Assembly: GCF_004331345.1 (NCBI RefSeq)
Contig: NZ_SJJZ01000002.1
Location: 992,001-1,056,000 of the forward strand
Length of the DNA stretch: 64,000 bases
Direction of reading: 5' to 3'
Source of the DNA: Kribbella soli
GTDB taxonomy: Bacteria > Actinomycetota > Actinomycetes > Propionibacteriales > Kribbellaceae
Program-made: the position numbers and the translations under genes
Shown here: positions 1 to 7,193 of the stretch, piece by piece
Numbering within the stretch: position 1 is the first letter of the stretch
How the letters are laid out: each line of letters starts with the position of its first letter
The notes under the pieces: model-generated
The model's input: the letters and a program-made list of their open reading frames with translations, nothing else
Databases searched by the model: none
What the model was told of the DNA's origin: nothing

Positions 1-324
1 GACGATCCACACCGCGGCCACCTTGGCACTGGTCACCCGCAGGCTGACTACCGCGACAACGCGCCCGGTGTCACGCAGTACGACGCCCGGCTGACCGTTC
101 ACCGCCTCGACCGTCAACGCCAGCTCCGGGCGCAGCAGGTCGGTCAGGCACCGCGCGACCTGCGCGGGCCCGTGGACTGGCTCGAGCTCCGCCGCCACCT
201 GGCCGCCGCCGTCGCTGACGGCGACCACCTCCGCCGCGAGCAGGCTCCGGATCCCGCCCGTGCTGCCGGCCCGGCACGCCGTCGCGAACCGGTGGACGAC
301 GGCATGATCGCCCCGCTCGAACAC
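1..324 (-). CDS. Stand-alone SnoaL/NTF2-like domain protein (3' end outside window)
   Basis: The frame stays open from a GTG at 324 to the window edge, giving at least 108 residues. A GGGAGG ribosome site sits six bases before the GTG, and the start lies 14 bases beyond the sigJ stop, so it is the last gene of that operon. The visible protein reads as an NTF2-like/SnoaL fold: an AVVHRF helix, the loop SDGGGQV, then PVHG and LRDTGRVVAVVSL. These are the features of the C-terminal extension of ECF41 sigma factors, including the DGGG loop, but no sigma domain can be encoded upstream because sigJ occupies that DNA. It may be a free copy of the SigJ regulatory domain or a remnant of a duplicated sigma gene. 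Confidence 0.6.
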   Translation of the reverse strand, partial: MFERGDHAVVHRFATACRAGSTGGIRSLLAAEVVAVSDGGGQVAAELEPVHGPAQVARCLTDLLRPELALTVEAVNGQPGVVLRDTGRVVAVVSLRVTSAKVAAVWIV

Positions 325-338
325 CTCGACCTCCCGCT

Positions 339-1208
339 TCAGGCGATCGCGGTGAGCTTGGCCGGGTTCATCTGCCACAGCACCTCGTCGATCCCGTCGC
401 TCGACGCGGTCACGGTGCAGACCGCGAACACGTCGCCGCCGTCGCGCCGCAGCATCGCGACCGCGCGGCCGTTCGCCGTACCGAACTCGACCTCGACACC
501 GATCCAGAAGTGCTGGTGGAACGCCCGGTAGTACTTCGCCACCCGCTCCTGCCCGACCACCGGGAACTTCGACACCTGCCGCGCACCGTTGCCGTCGGAG
601 TAGCTGATCGCGTCCTTCGCCAGCAACTGCTCCAACGCACCGAGGTCGCCCGACCGGGCCGCCGCGACGAAGGCCGTGAGCAACGTCTTCTGCTGGCTCC
701 CGCTGACCTCGGTACGGCGGTCCGCCCGGATCCGCTTGCGCGCACGACTGACGAGCTGACGCACCGCCGGCTCGGTCGACTGCAGCATCGCGGCCAACTC
801 GTCGTACGGGTAGTCGAACGCCTCCCGCAGGATGTACGCCGCCCGCTCGGTGGGCGACAACCGTTCGAGCACGAGGAGGACCGCGAAGCTCAGCGCCTCC
901 CCGCGCTCGGCGCCGAGGTACGGGTCGGCGCTGGTGTCGACCGGCTCGGGCAGCCACGGCCCGATGTAGGTCTCCCGGCGGGCACGCGCGGACTGGCTCG
1001 CGTTGATCGCGAGCCTGGTTACCGCCGTCGACAGGTACGCGACCGGGCTCTGGACCGCGCTGCGGTCCGCGGCCTGCCAGCGCAGCCACACCTCCTGGAC
1101 GAGATCCTCGGCCTCGGTGTGGCTGCCCAGCATCCGGTACGCGATCCCCATCAGCCGCGGCCGCACCTCGTCGAAGACCGCGACCGCCTCATCGAGCTGA
1201 TCAGTCAT
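339..1208 (-). CDS. sigJ: ECF41-family sigma factor, SigJ type, with C-terminal SnoaL domain
   Basis: A 289-residue extracytoplasmic-function sigma factor. Region 2 (FDEVRPRLMGIAYRMLGS, then EDLVQEVWLRWQ) is near the N-terminus; region 4 (LSPTERAAYILRE, then VRQLVSRARKRI) ends near residue 165. The linker carries WLPEP and the C-terminal SnoaL domain carries DGNGAR and, at the very end, NPAKL. WLPEP, DGGGK-like and NPDKL-like motifs are hallmarks of ECF41 factors, whose C-terminal domain regulates activity in place of a classical anti-sigma factor. The ATG at 1208 overlaps the stop of the upstream small gene (ATGACTGA) with no separate ribosome site, so translation is probably coupled. A TTG one codon earlier is possible but unlikely. 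Confidence 0.9.
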   Translation of the reverse strand: MTDQLDEAVAVFDEVRPRLMGIAYRMLGSHTEAEDLVQEVWLRWQAADRSAVQSPVAYLSTAVTRLAINASQSARARRETYIGPWLPEPVDTSADPYLGAERGEALSFAVLLVLERLSPTERAAYILREAFDYPYDELAAMLQSTEPAVRQLVSRARKRIRADRRTEVSGSQQKTLLTAFVAAARSGDLGALEQLLAKDAISYSDGNGARQVSKFPVVGQERVAKYYRAFHQHFWIGVEVEFGTANGRAVAMLRRDGGDVFAVCTVTASSDGIDEVLWQMNPAKLTAIA

Positions 1209-1425
1209 CAACTGGAGGATACGACCCCGAATCCGTCTCCAGTGCCTCGATCGCGCTGTGCAAGCTGTTCAGGTCGGCCGCCTCCGCCTGAACCTCGTAC
1301 GGATCGAGCAGCCACTCGCTGGACGGCTCGTCCGCCGGCGGCGTACCGGCCGCGTTCAGCTCGATGTCCGCCTCGACCTCGGCGTCGAGTTCGCGCAGGA
1401 ACGGGTCCTCCTTGCCCATGGTCAT
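1201..1425 (-). CDS. Small acidic hypothetical protein in the sigJ operon
   Basis: A 74-residue acidic protein rich in Asp and Glu, without Cys or membrane segments, whose start ATG overlaps the stop of the upstream reductase as ATGA and whose stop overlaps the sigJ start. The overlaps at both ends imply strict co-translation with the reductase and the sigma factor. The sequence FLRELDAEVEADIEL followed by EWLLDPYEVQAEAADL suggests helices. I do not recognise a family. Position between an ECF41 target gene and the sigma gene makes a role in the same response likely, but nothing in the sequence shows what it does. Confidence 0.7.
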   Translation of the reverse strand: MTMGKEDPFLRELDAEVEADIELNAAGTPPADEPSSEWLLDPYEVQAEAADLNSLHSAIEALETDSGSYPPVDD

Positions 1426-2177
1426 CGACCCGCCTGCGCGGCGTACCACTCGTCGTAGTGCAGCTCACCCAGGGTGGCTTCGCCGATCGGGACCAGGCTG
1501 CGCTCGGTCAGCTCGGAGCCGAAGTACCGTGCGTGCTCGTCGGCGACCACCTCACGAGTGTCACCGCGCTCGGCCAGGGCCGTGCGGAAGAACTCGTCCA
1601 TCCGGAACTCGTCCGGCCCGGCGATGTCGATCCGCGCGTTCAGTGGCGCACCGACCGCGACCCGGCCGAGGTTCTTCGCAACGTCCTCGGCGGCGATCGG
1701 CGCCCACGCCACCGGCGCGATGTGCACCTTGCCGTCGTCCCAGGTGCCCTCGTCGGCGATCGAGGCGACGAACTCCATGAACTGGGTCGCGTGCACCAGC
1801 GAGTACGGGAGTCCGGACGTCTTGATCAGCTCCTCCTGCGCGATCTTCGCCGCGAAGTACGCGTTGTCCGGCAGCCGCTCGGTGCCGACGATCGAGATGC
1901 CGACGTGGTGCCGGACACCGGCCTCGTCCTCGGCCTGCAGCAGGTTCCCGGTCGAGGTCTTGAAGAACTCCATCACCGGTCCGGGCTCGAACGACGGCGA
2001 GTTGGCCACGTCGACGACGACGTCGGCACCCTTCAGCACGTCCGCCAGGCCCTCGCCGGTGATCGTGTTGACGCCGGTGCTCGGCGCGGCCGGCACCACC
2101 TCGTGCCCGTGCGCGGCGAGCAACGGCGCCAGCTTCGTGCCGATCAGACCAGTGCCGCCGATCACGACGATCTTCAT
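1422..2177 (-). CDS. NAD(P)-binding NmrA-like reductase/epimerase
   Basis: A 251-residue Rossmann protein starting MKIVVIGGTGLIGTKL, the GGTGxxG dinucleotide motif of atypical short-chain dehydrogenases of the NmrA/NAD-epimerase group. It ends with a domain containing IAGPDEFRMDEFFR, typical of this family. It is the first gene of the operon reductase, small protein, sigJ, SnoaL protein. Oxidoreductases or epimerases of this sort are the usual neighbours and targets of ECF41 sigma factors (the COE genes), which fits the ECF41-like promoter about 40 bases upstream. The substrate is not predictable. Confidence 0.85.
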   Translation of the reverse strand: MKIVVIGGTGLIGTKLAPLLAAHGHEVVPAAPSTGVNTITGEGLADVLKGADVVVDVANSPSFEPGPVMEFFKTSTGNLLQAEDEAGVRHHVGISIVGTERLPDNAYFAAKIAQEELIKTSGLPYSLVHATQFMEFVASIADEGTWDDGKVHIAPVAWAPIAAEDVAKNLGRVAVGAPLNARIDIAGPDEFRMDEFFRTALAERGDTREVVADEHARYFGSELTERSLVPIGEATLGELHYDEWYAAQAGR

Positions 2178-2216
2178 CGCAGAACCCCTTCGGTTGTTTG
2201 AGCTGTCACCAGGTAA

Positions 2217-2243
2217 GACAGGGCACCCACCGGTCCTGTGACA
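2217..2243 (-). promoter_or_regulatory. ECF41 (SigJ)-type promoter of the reductase-sigJ operon
   Basis: On the minus strand TGTCACA (2243-2237) is followed after exactly 16 bases by TGTC (2220-2217). The published ECF41 consensus is TGTCACA-N16-CGTC, so only one base of the -10 differs. The reductase ATG lies 40 bases downstream. This implies autoregulation of the operon by SigJ. Confidence 0.65.
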
Positions 2244-2249
2244 GTCACA
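2237..2249. promoter_or_regulatory. 13-base palindrome spanning divergent -35 elements
   Basis: TGTGACAGTCACA is a perfect palindrome about a central A. Read leftwards it provides TGTCACA for the reductase operon. Read rightwards it provides AGTCACA, followed 16 bases later by GGTC, a weaker ECF41-like promoter facing the LtrA-like gene. Confidence 0.45.
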
Positions 2250-2302
2250 TCCACGGCACTTGCCCGGTCTCTATCTGTGACCCCGATCGAGAGGAACCGC
2301 CC

Positions 2303-3490
2303 GTGCCCGAAACGACGGTCCGCATCCGCGTGCGGATGACGGCGCGCCCGATCGACGAGCCGCACCGGGCCTCCAGCAACTTGGAGCTGCTGTTCGACCT
2401 GACGTTCGTGGTCGCGGTCGCCGCCGTCACCGAGCAGTTCGCGCACATGATCGCCGACGGCCACGCCGGTGCGGGTGTACTGCCGTTCCTGCAGGTGTTC
2501 TTCGCGATCTGGTGGGCGTGGATGAACTTCACCTGGTTCGCGTCGTCGTACGACACCGACGACGTCACGTACCGGATCCTGACCATGGTGCAGATGGCCG
2601 GTGTGCTGCTGCTCGCTGCGGGCGTCCCGGCCGCGGCGGATCACGGCGACTACCTGCTGATCACGTCGGGTTATCTCGTCATGCGCCTCGGCCTGATCTC
2701 GCTCTGGCTGCGCGCGGGCATCGAGGACCCGGCATCCCGGCGTACGGCGTTCCGCTACGCGATCGGGATCGGGGCGTTGCAGCTCGGCTGGTTCGGCCGG
2801 CTGTACCTCGCCGACACCGGCGCGTCCGACGGCGTACTGCTGGTCGCCTTCATCGTCCTGGCGATCCTGGAGCTGTCCGTGCCGCTGTGGGCCGAACGGC
2901 CGCGGGCCACGCACTGGCACCCGCACCACATCGCGGAACGGTACGGACTGTTCACGATCATCCTGCTCGGCGAAGCGGTGCTGGCCGCGTCCAACGCCGT
3001 ACGGCGGGCCGTGGAGGAGACCGACGTGAACGCCGAGCTGTTCGCGGTCGCGGGCTGCGGCCTGGTGATCCTGTTCGCCTCGTGGTGGCTGTATTTCCTG
3101 CACCCGGCCGGCCCGCGGCTCGAGGACCGGCGGGACCGTTCGTACCGCTGGGGCTACGGTCACTACGGCCTGTTCGCGGCGCTCGCCGCGCTCGGCGCCG
3201 GACTCGAGGTCGCGGTCGAACAGACCAGCCACGAACTGCACCTGTCCCCCACCGGCGCAAGCTACGCAGTCGCCGTACCGGCCGCGTCCTTCATCGCCTT
3301 GCTCTGGGGCGTGCACCGATCCATCGCCGATCCATCCAAGGCCCATCTGGGTACGGCGCTCGCGGGCATCGTGATCCTGCTCGCGCTGCCGCTGGCGACG
3401 CCGGCCATCGGATCGGTCGCGGACCTCGCGCTGACGGCCGCGACCTGCGTGGGAGTCGTCGCCGTCGCCTCGTGGAACGCTAGGCGGTGA
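2303..3490 (+). CDS. LtrA-family multi-pass membrane protein
   Basis: A 395-residue integral membrane protein of the low-temperature-requirement A family, first linked to cold growth in Listeria; its biochemical function is still unclear. The hallmark N-terminal block SNLELLFDLTFVVAVAAV is present near residue 25, followed by about ten hydrophobic segments and the conserved WHPHHIAERYGLFTIILLGE in the middle. I chose the GTG at 2303, preceded by GAGAGGA, because an upstream ATG at 2198 would prepend 35 residues of unlike composition and overlap the promoter region. The gene is divergent from the sigJ operon and could share its control. Its last bases overlap the end of the TetR gene. Confidence 0.88.
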   Translation: MPETTVRIRVRMTARPIDEPHRASSNLELLFDLTFVVAVAAVTEQFAHMIADGHAGAGVLPFLQVFFAIWWAWMNFTWFASSYDTDDVTYRILTMVQMAGVLLLAAGVPAAADHGDYLLITSGYLVMRLGLISLWLRAGIEDPASRRTAFRYAIGIGALQLGWFGRLYLADTGASDGVLLVAFIVLAILELSVPLWAERPRATHWHPHHIAERYGLFTIILLGEAVLAASNAVRRAVEETDVNAELFAVAGCGLVILFASWWLYFLHPAGPRLEDRRDRSYRWGYGHYGLFAALAALGAGLEVAVEQTSHELHLSPTGASYAVAVPAASFIALLWGVHRSIADPSKAHLGTALAGIVILLALPLATPAIGSVADLALTAATCVGVVAVASWNARR

Positions 3491-4043
3491 GCGTGGCGAG
3501 GGTTTTCAGGGTGGCCTGCAGGACGTCTGCGATCGGTACGTCGTCCGGCGCAGCGATCCAACGCTCGAAGGACACCCGGAACACCGCGACCCCGGTCTCG
3601 GCCGCGAGCGCCGCGACGTCCGGGGCGACGCCGCGTTCGAGCAGGCCGTCGGTGAGTGATGTCGTCAGCGTGGCCATCTTGATCAGCTCGCGTTCGCGCA
3701 GCTCCGGTGTCGACGTGATGACGGCGGCGCGCCGGCGCGAGTAGTCCCGGCGGATGTCGTCGAAGAACTCGGCCGTGGCGAGGACCGCCGCGGTCACTGC
3801 CTCCATCGGGGTCGCGTCCGCCGGCGCCGCGGCGAGCGCCTCGACCATGTGCCGCTCGAGCTGCTCGGACCCGGCGAACAACACCTCGCGCTTGTCCGCG
3901 AAGTGCCGGAAGAACGTCCGCGCGGTGACCCCGGCCCGGTCGGCGATCTCGGCGACGGTCGTGCCGTCGTACCCGCGCTCGGCGTACAGCGCCATCGCCG
4001 CCTCCCGCAGCCGTCCGGCCGCGTCCGGCTCCCACCGTCCCAT
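3480..4043 (-). CDS. TetR-family transcriptional regulator
   Basis: A 187-residue repressor with an N-terminal helix-turn-helix (EAAMALYAERGYDGTTV, then IADRAGVTARTFFRHFADKREVLF) and a C-terminal ligand-binding half. It is divergent from a reductase gene, with two palindromes between them that match TetR operators, so it probably represses both itself and the reductase. I chose the ATG at 4043 because the in-frame ATG at 4067 lies inside the first operator; starting there would add MTSARIDR. The 3' end overlaps the LtrA-like gene by 11 bases, tail to tail. Confidence 0.88.
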   Translation of the reverse strand: MGRWEPDAAGRLREAAMALYAERGYDGTTVAEIADRAGVTARTFFRHFADKREVLFAGSEQLERHMVEALAAAPADATPMEAVTAAVLATAEFFDDIRRDYSRRRAAVITSTPELRERELIKMATLTTSLTDGLLERGVAPDVAALAAETGVAVFRVSFERWIAAPDDVPIADVLQATLKTLATLTA

Positions 4044-4059
4044 GCGGTCGATCCTAGCC

Positions 4060-4078
4060 GATGTCATCGAGTGACATC
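4060..4078. promoter_or_regulatory. TetR operator 1
   Basis: Inverted repeat GATGTCA, five-base spacer, TGACATC. It has the same arms and spacer length as a second site centred 36 bases away, as expected for two operators of one regulator. It lies just upstream of the TetR start. Confidence 0.6.
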
Positions 4079-4093
4079 AGCGGTGTAGCATCG

Positions 4094-4116
4094 GTGATGT
4101 CAGTCAATGACATCAC
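4094..4116. promoter_or_regulatory. TetR operator 2
   Basis: A perfect nine-base inverted repeat, GTGATGTCA and TGACATCAC with spacer GTCAA, placed just upstream of the ribosome site of the reductase gene. It is the extended version of the 4060-4078 site. Confidence 0.65.
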
Positions 4117-4128
4117 TGGAGGAATTTC

Positions 4129-5031
4129 ATGCGCGTCTTCATCACCGGAGCGTCCGGACACGTCGGCTCGGCCCTCGTTCCGGAGCTCCTGCACAACGGC
4201 CACCAGGTCCTCGGCCTGGCCCGCTCCGACGAGTCGGCGAAGCGGCTGACGCAGTGGGGTGCCGAGGTCGTCCGCGGCGACCTGCACGATCTCGACCGGC
4301 TCCGCGCGGCAGCGGCCGCCGCGGACGGCGTCGTACACCTCGCCTTCCGGCACGACGCCATGCAGGCAGGCGACCTGGCCGGTGCGGCGGAATCCGATCT
4401 CGCCGCACTGCAGACGATCGGCGACGCTCTCGCCGGCACCGACAAGCCGCTCGTGAGTACGTCGGGCACCGGCATGCTCGCCGGCGTGGTCCAGGGCCGG
4501 GTGGCGACCGAGGAGGACTTCGACCCGTCCGGCGGCTACCGCGTCGATGCCGAGAACTACGTCGTCGACCTGGCCGCCAAGGGCATCCGCTCCTCAGTCC
4601 TCCGGCTCCCGCCGATCACCCACAGCCGGCTCGATCACCAGGGCTTCGCACCGTCACTGATCGCCTTCGCACGGAAGAACGGCTTCGCGGCGTACATCGG
4701 CGACGGGACGAACCGATGGTCGTCGGTGCACACGCTCGACGCCGCCCGGCTCTATCGCCTGGCGCTCGAGTCTGCCCCCGCGGGCACCCGCCTGCACGCG
4801 ATCCAGGACAAGAGCATCGAGTTCCGTACCATCGCCGAGGCGATCGGTCGCGGTCTGGACCTTCCGACGCGCTCTGTCACCGTCGACGAGGCACCGCAGT
4901 ACCTGGGCTTCCTCGCGCGGTTCGCGGCCATGGACATCCCGACGTCCGCGGCCCGGACGAGTGAGCTGCTCAACTGGCAGCCCACCCGTCCGAACCTGCT
5001 GGACGACCTCGCCGAAGGGTTCTATTTCTAA
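4129..5031 (+). CDS. NAD-dependent epimerase/short-chain reductase
   Basis: A 300-residue extended short-chain dehydrogenase starting MRVFITGASGHVGSALVPEL, with the GxxGxxG NAD(P) motif. The protein lacks an obvious YxxxK at the usual place (the region reads GGYRVDAENYVVDLAAKG), so it belongs to the atypical epimerase-like group. A CTGGAGGA ribosome site lies upstream. The TetR regulator is divergent and its second operator abuts this gene, so expression is probably induced by the TetR ligand, possibly the substrate or a toxic compound. The stop overlaps the convergent Gfo/Idh gene by four bases. Confidence 0.88.
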   Translation: MRVFITGASGHVGSALVPELLHNGHQVLGLARSDESAKRLTQWGAEVVRGDLHDLDRLRAAAAAADGVVHLAFRHDAMQAGDLAGAAESDLAALQTIGDALAGTDKPLVSTSGTGMLAGVVQGRVATEEDFDPSGGYRVDAENYVVDLAAKGIRSSVLRLPPITHSRLDHQGFAPSLIAFARKNGFAAYIGDGTNRWSSVHTLDAARLYRLALESAPAGTRLHAIQDKSIEFRTIAEAIGRGLDLPTRSVTVDEAPQYLGFLARFAAMDIPTSAARTSELLNWQPTRPNLLDDLAEGFYF

Positions 5032-6020
5032 ACCTTCAGGACCGGCGCGTGGGTCTTGGACTTCGAGCCTTCGTACGCGGCGAGCAGGATGCCGAGGACG
5101 GCGATGCCTTCCTCCTCGGTGTGCAGCGGGCGCGTCTTGCCGGCGAGCGAGTCGGCGAAGTGGCCGATCTCGGCGACGAACGTGTCGACCGGCTCGAACT
5201 CGAAGGTCTCGGTCTCACCCGACCGGAGACGGTAGGACAGCGTCGTACCGTCGCTGGCCAGTGAGCCGAGCTCGCCGACGGCCGAGAACCGCTCGGTGCC
5301 GTCGGCCGGCTGGTACGCCCAACTGGTCACCAGCTGGCCGACGACTCCGTTGTCGAACCTGATCAGGACCTGCGCGGAGTCCTCGCCCTCCATGAACTTC
5401 AGCCGGTGCGTGGAGAGCATCGCGGTCGCCTCGACCGGCAGCCCGCCGGCGAGATGCAGCATCAGATAGGTGGGGTGGTACCCGGTGTCGATGAGCTCGC
5501 CACCACCACTGGTCTTGCTGCTCGCCCGCCAGCCCATCGAGCTCGGGTCGAAGTCGTTGTAGAAGCTGTCCGTCGTCCGCACCTCATACACCGTGCCGAT
5601 CGTCCCGGCCTGCAGCAGCTCCCGGGCCTTCGCGACCGCCGGCATGAACAACTGGTTGTGCGCGCACATCAGCGTCACGCCGTGCTCGGTCACCGCCTTG
5701 CGAACATCCGCTGCCTCCTCGGCGGACAGGCACAGCGGCTTCTCGCACAGGATGTGCTTACCCGCCTCGGCGGCCGCCACGATCGCGTCCCGGTGCAGGT
5801 GGTGCGGCAGACAGATGTCGACCGCGTCCAGTTCTTCGTTGGCGAGCATCTCGCGATAATCCGTGTACGCCGTGGCGCCGAGCTCCTCGCCACGCTTCTT
5901 CGCCGTCTCCTCCACGGCGTCCGCGACCGCGGTGACACCGATCCGGTCCGCGTGCTGCGTATAACCCTTGATGTGCGCCGAAGCGATTCCCCCGGCGCCG
6001 ATCAGACCGACCTTGATCAT
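5028..6020 (-). CDS. Gfo/Idh/MocA-family oxidoreductase
   Basis: A 330-residue NAD(P)-dependent sugar or inositol-type dehydrogenase. The Rossmann motif VGLIGAGGIASAH is at the N-terminus and the catalytic-lysine motif CEKPLCL lies near residue 97. The C-terminal substrate domain includes GGGELIDTGYHPTYLMLHL. GAGAGGA precedes the ATG. It follows a second Gfo/Idh gene after a 12-base gap, so the two form an operon divergent from the ROK repressor. Such pairs commonly oxidise or isomerise sugar derivatives released by secreted glycosidases; the two secreted DUF4832 proteins across the promoter are candidate suppliers. Substrate unknown. Confidence 0.9.
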   Translation of the reverse strand: MIKVGLIGAGGIASAHIKGYTQHADRIGVTAVADAVEETAKKRGEELGATAYTDYREMLANEELDAVDICLPHHLHRDAIVAAAEAGKHILCEKPLCLSAEEAADVRKAVTEHGVTLMCAHNQLFMPAVAKARELLQAGTIGTVYEVRTTDSFYNDFDPSSMGWRASSKTSGGGELIDTGYHPTYLMLHLAGGLPVEATAMLSTHRLKFMEGEDSAQVLIRFDNGVVGQLVTSWAYQPADGTERFSAVGELGSLASDGTTLSYRLRSGETETFEFEPVDTFVAEIGHFADSLAGKTRPLHTEEEGIAVLGILLAAYEGSKSKTHAPVLKV

Positions 6021-6032
6021 CGGGACGTCCTC

Positions 6033-7013
6033 TCAGCCGTAGGAAATCACTCGGTTGGACTCGGCCGCCGCGTTCGCCGCGACCACCAGGCGGGTCAGCT
6101 CGACCGCACGCTCGATGTTCTCGTCCGCACGCGTGCCGTTGGTGATGTGATCCACCCACTGCGCGAACGGATCCGGCGAGTGCTCGGGCACCGGCACCTG
6201 TTCGCCGTTCACGGTCAGCAGGTTGCCTGCGTCGGTGTACGTGAGCGTGCCCTCGGTCCCGAAGAGCTCGATCGTGAACGGGTTTCCGCTCGCGAATCCC
6301 GCTTCGATCACCCCGATCTTCTGGTCGGCGTACCCGGCAACCACGACAGCGTTGTCCTCGAGCCCGCGACCGGCCACCGAGCGGTACGCCGCACTCACGG
6401 TGTCCGGCGTCGCGCCGAGGAACAGCTGGATCAGGTACACCGGGTGGCAGCCGAGGTCGGTGAGCGCGCCGCCGATCGCCGCCTTCGGCTCGAAGAACCG
6501 CTGCGGGAGCCAGCCTTCCTTGCCGTCGCGCGGGATCGCGCCGTCGTGCGAGAGCCGGACCCGGCCGTACGTCAACTGCCCGAGCGAGCCCTTGTCCAGT
6601 ACCTCCTGGATCGCGGTCGTGTAGCCGTGCGCGAGCCGCGGCAGCGAGACCGTCAGCTTCACGCCGGCCGCGTCGGTGGCGGCCACGATCTCCTCGGCCT
6701 CCGCGACCGTCGGAGCGAGCACTTTCTCTGTGTAGATGTGCTTTCCGGCCTGTGCGGCCTTGACCATGATGTCCCGGTGGACGTCGGTCGGCGTCGTGAT
6801 CACCACGCCGTCCAGGTCGTCCCGCGCCAGCAGTGCGTCAAGGTCGCCGGTGAACTCCACACCGAACTGGTCGGCACCGGCCTGGCCGCGCTCGGCATCG
6901 TCGTCCCAGACGGCCACCAGGTCCGTCCCGGGATGCGCCTGGGCCTGCCTGGAGTAGTCGCCGGCATGGACGTGCCAGAAGCTGAGCGTCGCGATCTTCA
7001 ACGGGTTGGACAC
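6033..7013 (-). CDS. Gfo/Idh/MocA-family oxidoreductase, first gene of pair
   Basis: A 326-residue oxidoreductase. I chose the GTG at 7013 because GAGGAGG lies just upstream and the protein then begins with the Rossmann strand (SNPLKIATLSFWHVHA). The fingerprint glycines of the Rossmann loop are replaced by FWHVHAGDY, as in the subgroup of this family that handles heavily modified sugars. The lysine motif reads YTEKVLA, without the usual proline. It lies directly upstream of the second Gfo/Idh gene in the same operon. A LacI-type palindrome (7041-7050) sits 28 bases before the start. Confidence 0.88.
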   Translation of the reverse strand: MSNPLKIATLSFWHVHAGDYSRQAQAHPGTDLVAVWDDDAERGQAGADQFGVEFTGDLDALLARDDLDGVVITTPTDVHRDIMVKAAQAGKHIYTEKVLAPTVAEAEEIVAATDAAGVKLTVSLPRLAHGYTTAIQEVLDKGSLGQLTYGRVRLSHDGAIPRDGKEGWLPQRFFEPKAAIGGALTDLGCHPVYLIQLFLGATPDTVSAAYRSVAGRGLEDNAVVVAGYADQKIGVIEAGFASGNPFTIELFGTEGTLTYTDAGNLLTVNGEQVPVPEHSPDPFAQWVDHITNGTRADENIERAVELTRLVVAANAAAESNRVISYG

Positions 7014-7040
7014 GCGGGTCCTCCTCAGTGGAAACCTTCG

Positions 7041-7050
7041 GAAACGTTTC
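7041..7050. promoter_or_regulatory. LacI-type operator candidate before the Gfo/Idh operon
   Basis: GAAACGTTTC is a perfect ten-base palindrome with the central CG typical of LacI/GalR-family sites. A second, different palindrome ACAACGTTGT lies at 7076-7085. No LacI-family gene is in the window, so the regulator would be encoded elsewhere. Confidence 0.4.
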
Positions 7051-7157
7051 TGTTCGACCGTCGGCAGATCACGGTACAACGTTGTCAGGAGGGCGCAACA
7101 GACTTCCGGCGCGCCCGTTCACACGGTGAGACTCGCGCGCAATCGGGATGCTTATAG

Positions 7158-7177
7158 TTATCCAGGAGTCCAGGAAA
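7158..7177. promoter_or_regulatory. ROK repressor operator, autoregulatory copy
   Basis: Contains GGAGTCCAGGAAA (7165-7177), the exact reverse complement of a 13-mer at 8346-8358; similarity extends a further seven positions. It lies directly after a -10-like TATAGT (7153-7158) and 16 bases before the ROK start codon, where bound protein would block transcription. Confidence 0.65.
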
Positions 7178-7193
7178 TAGGTGAAGGAGCGCG

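Noticed and set aside
5406..7157. A 583-codon plus-strand frame opposite the two Gfo/Idh genes
   Set aside because: The minus-strand genes have ribosome sites and family motifs; this is a shadow.
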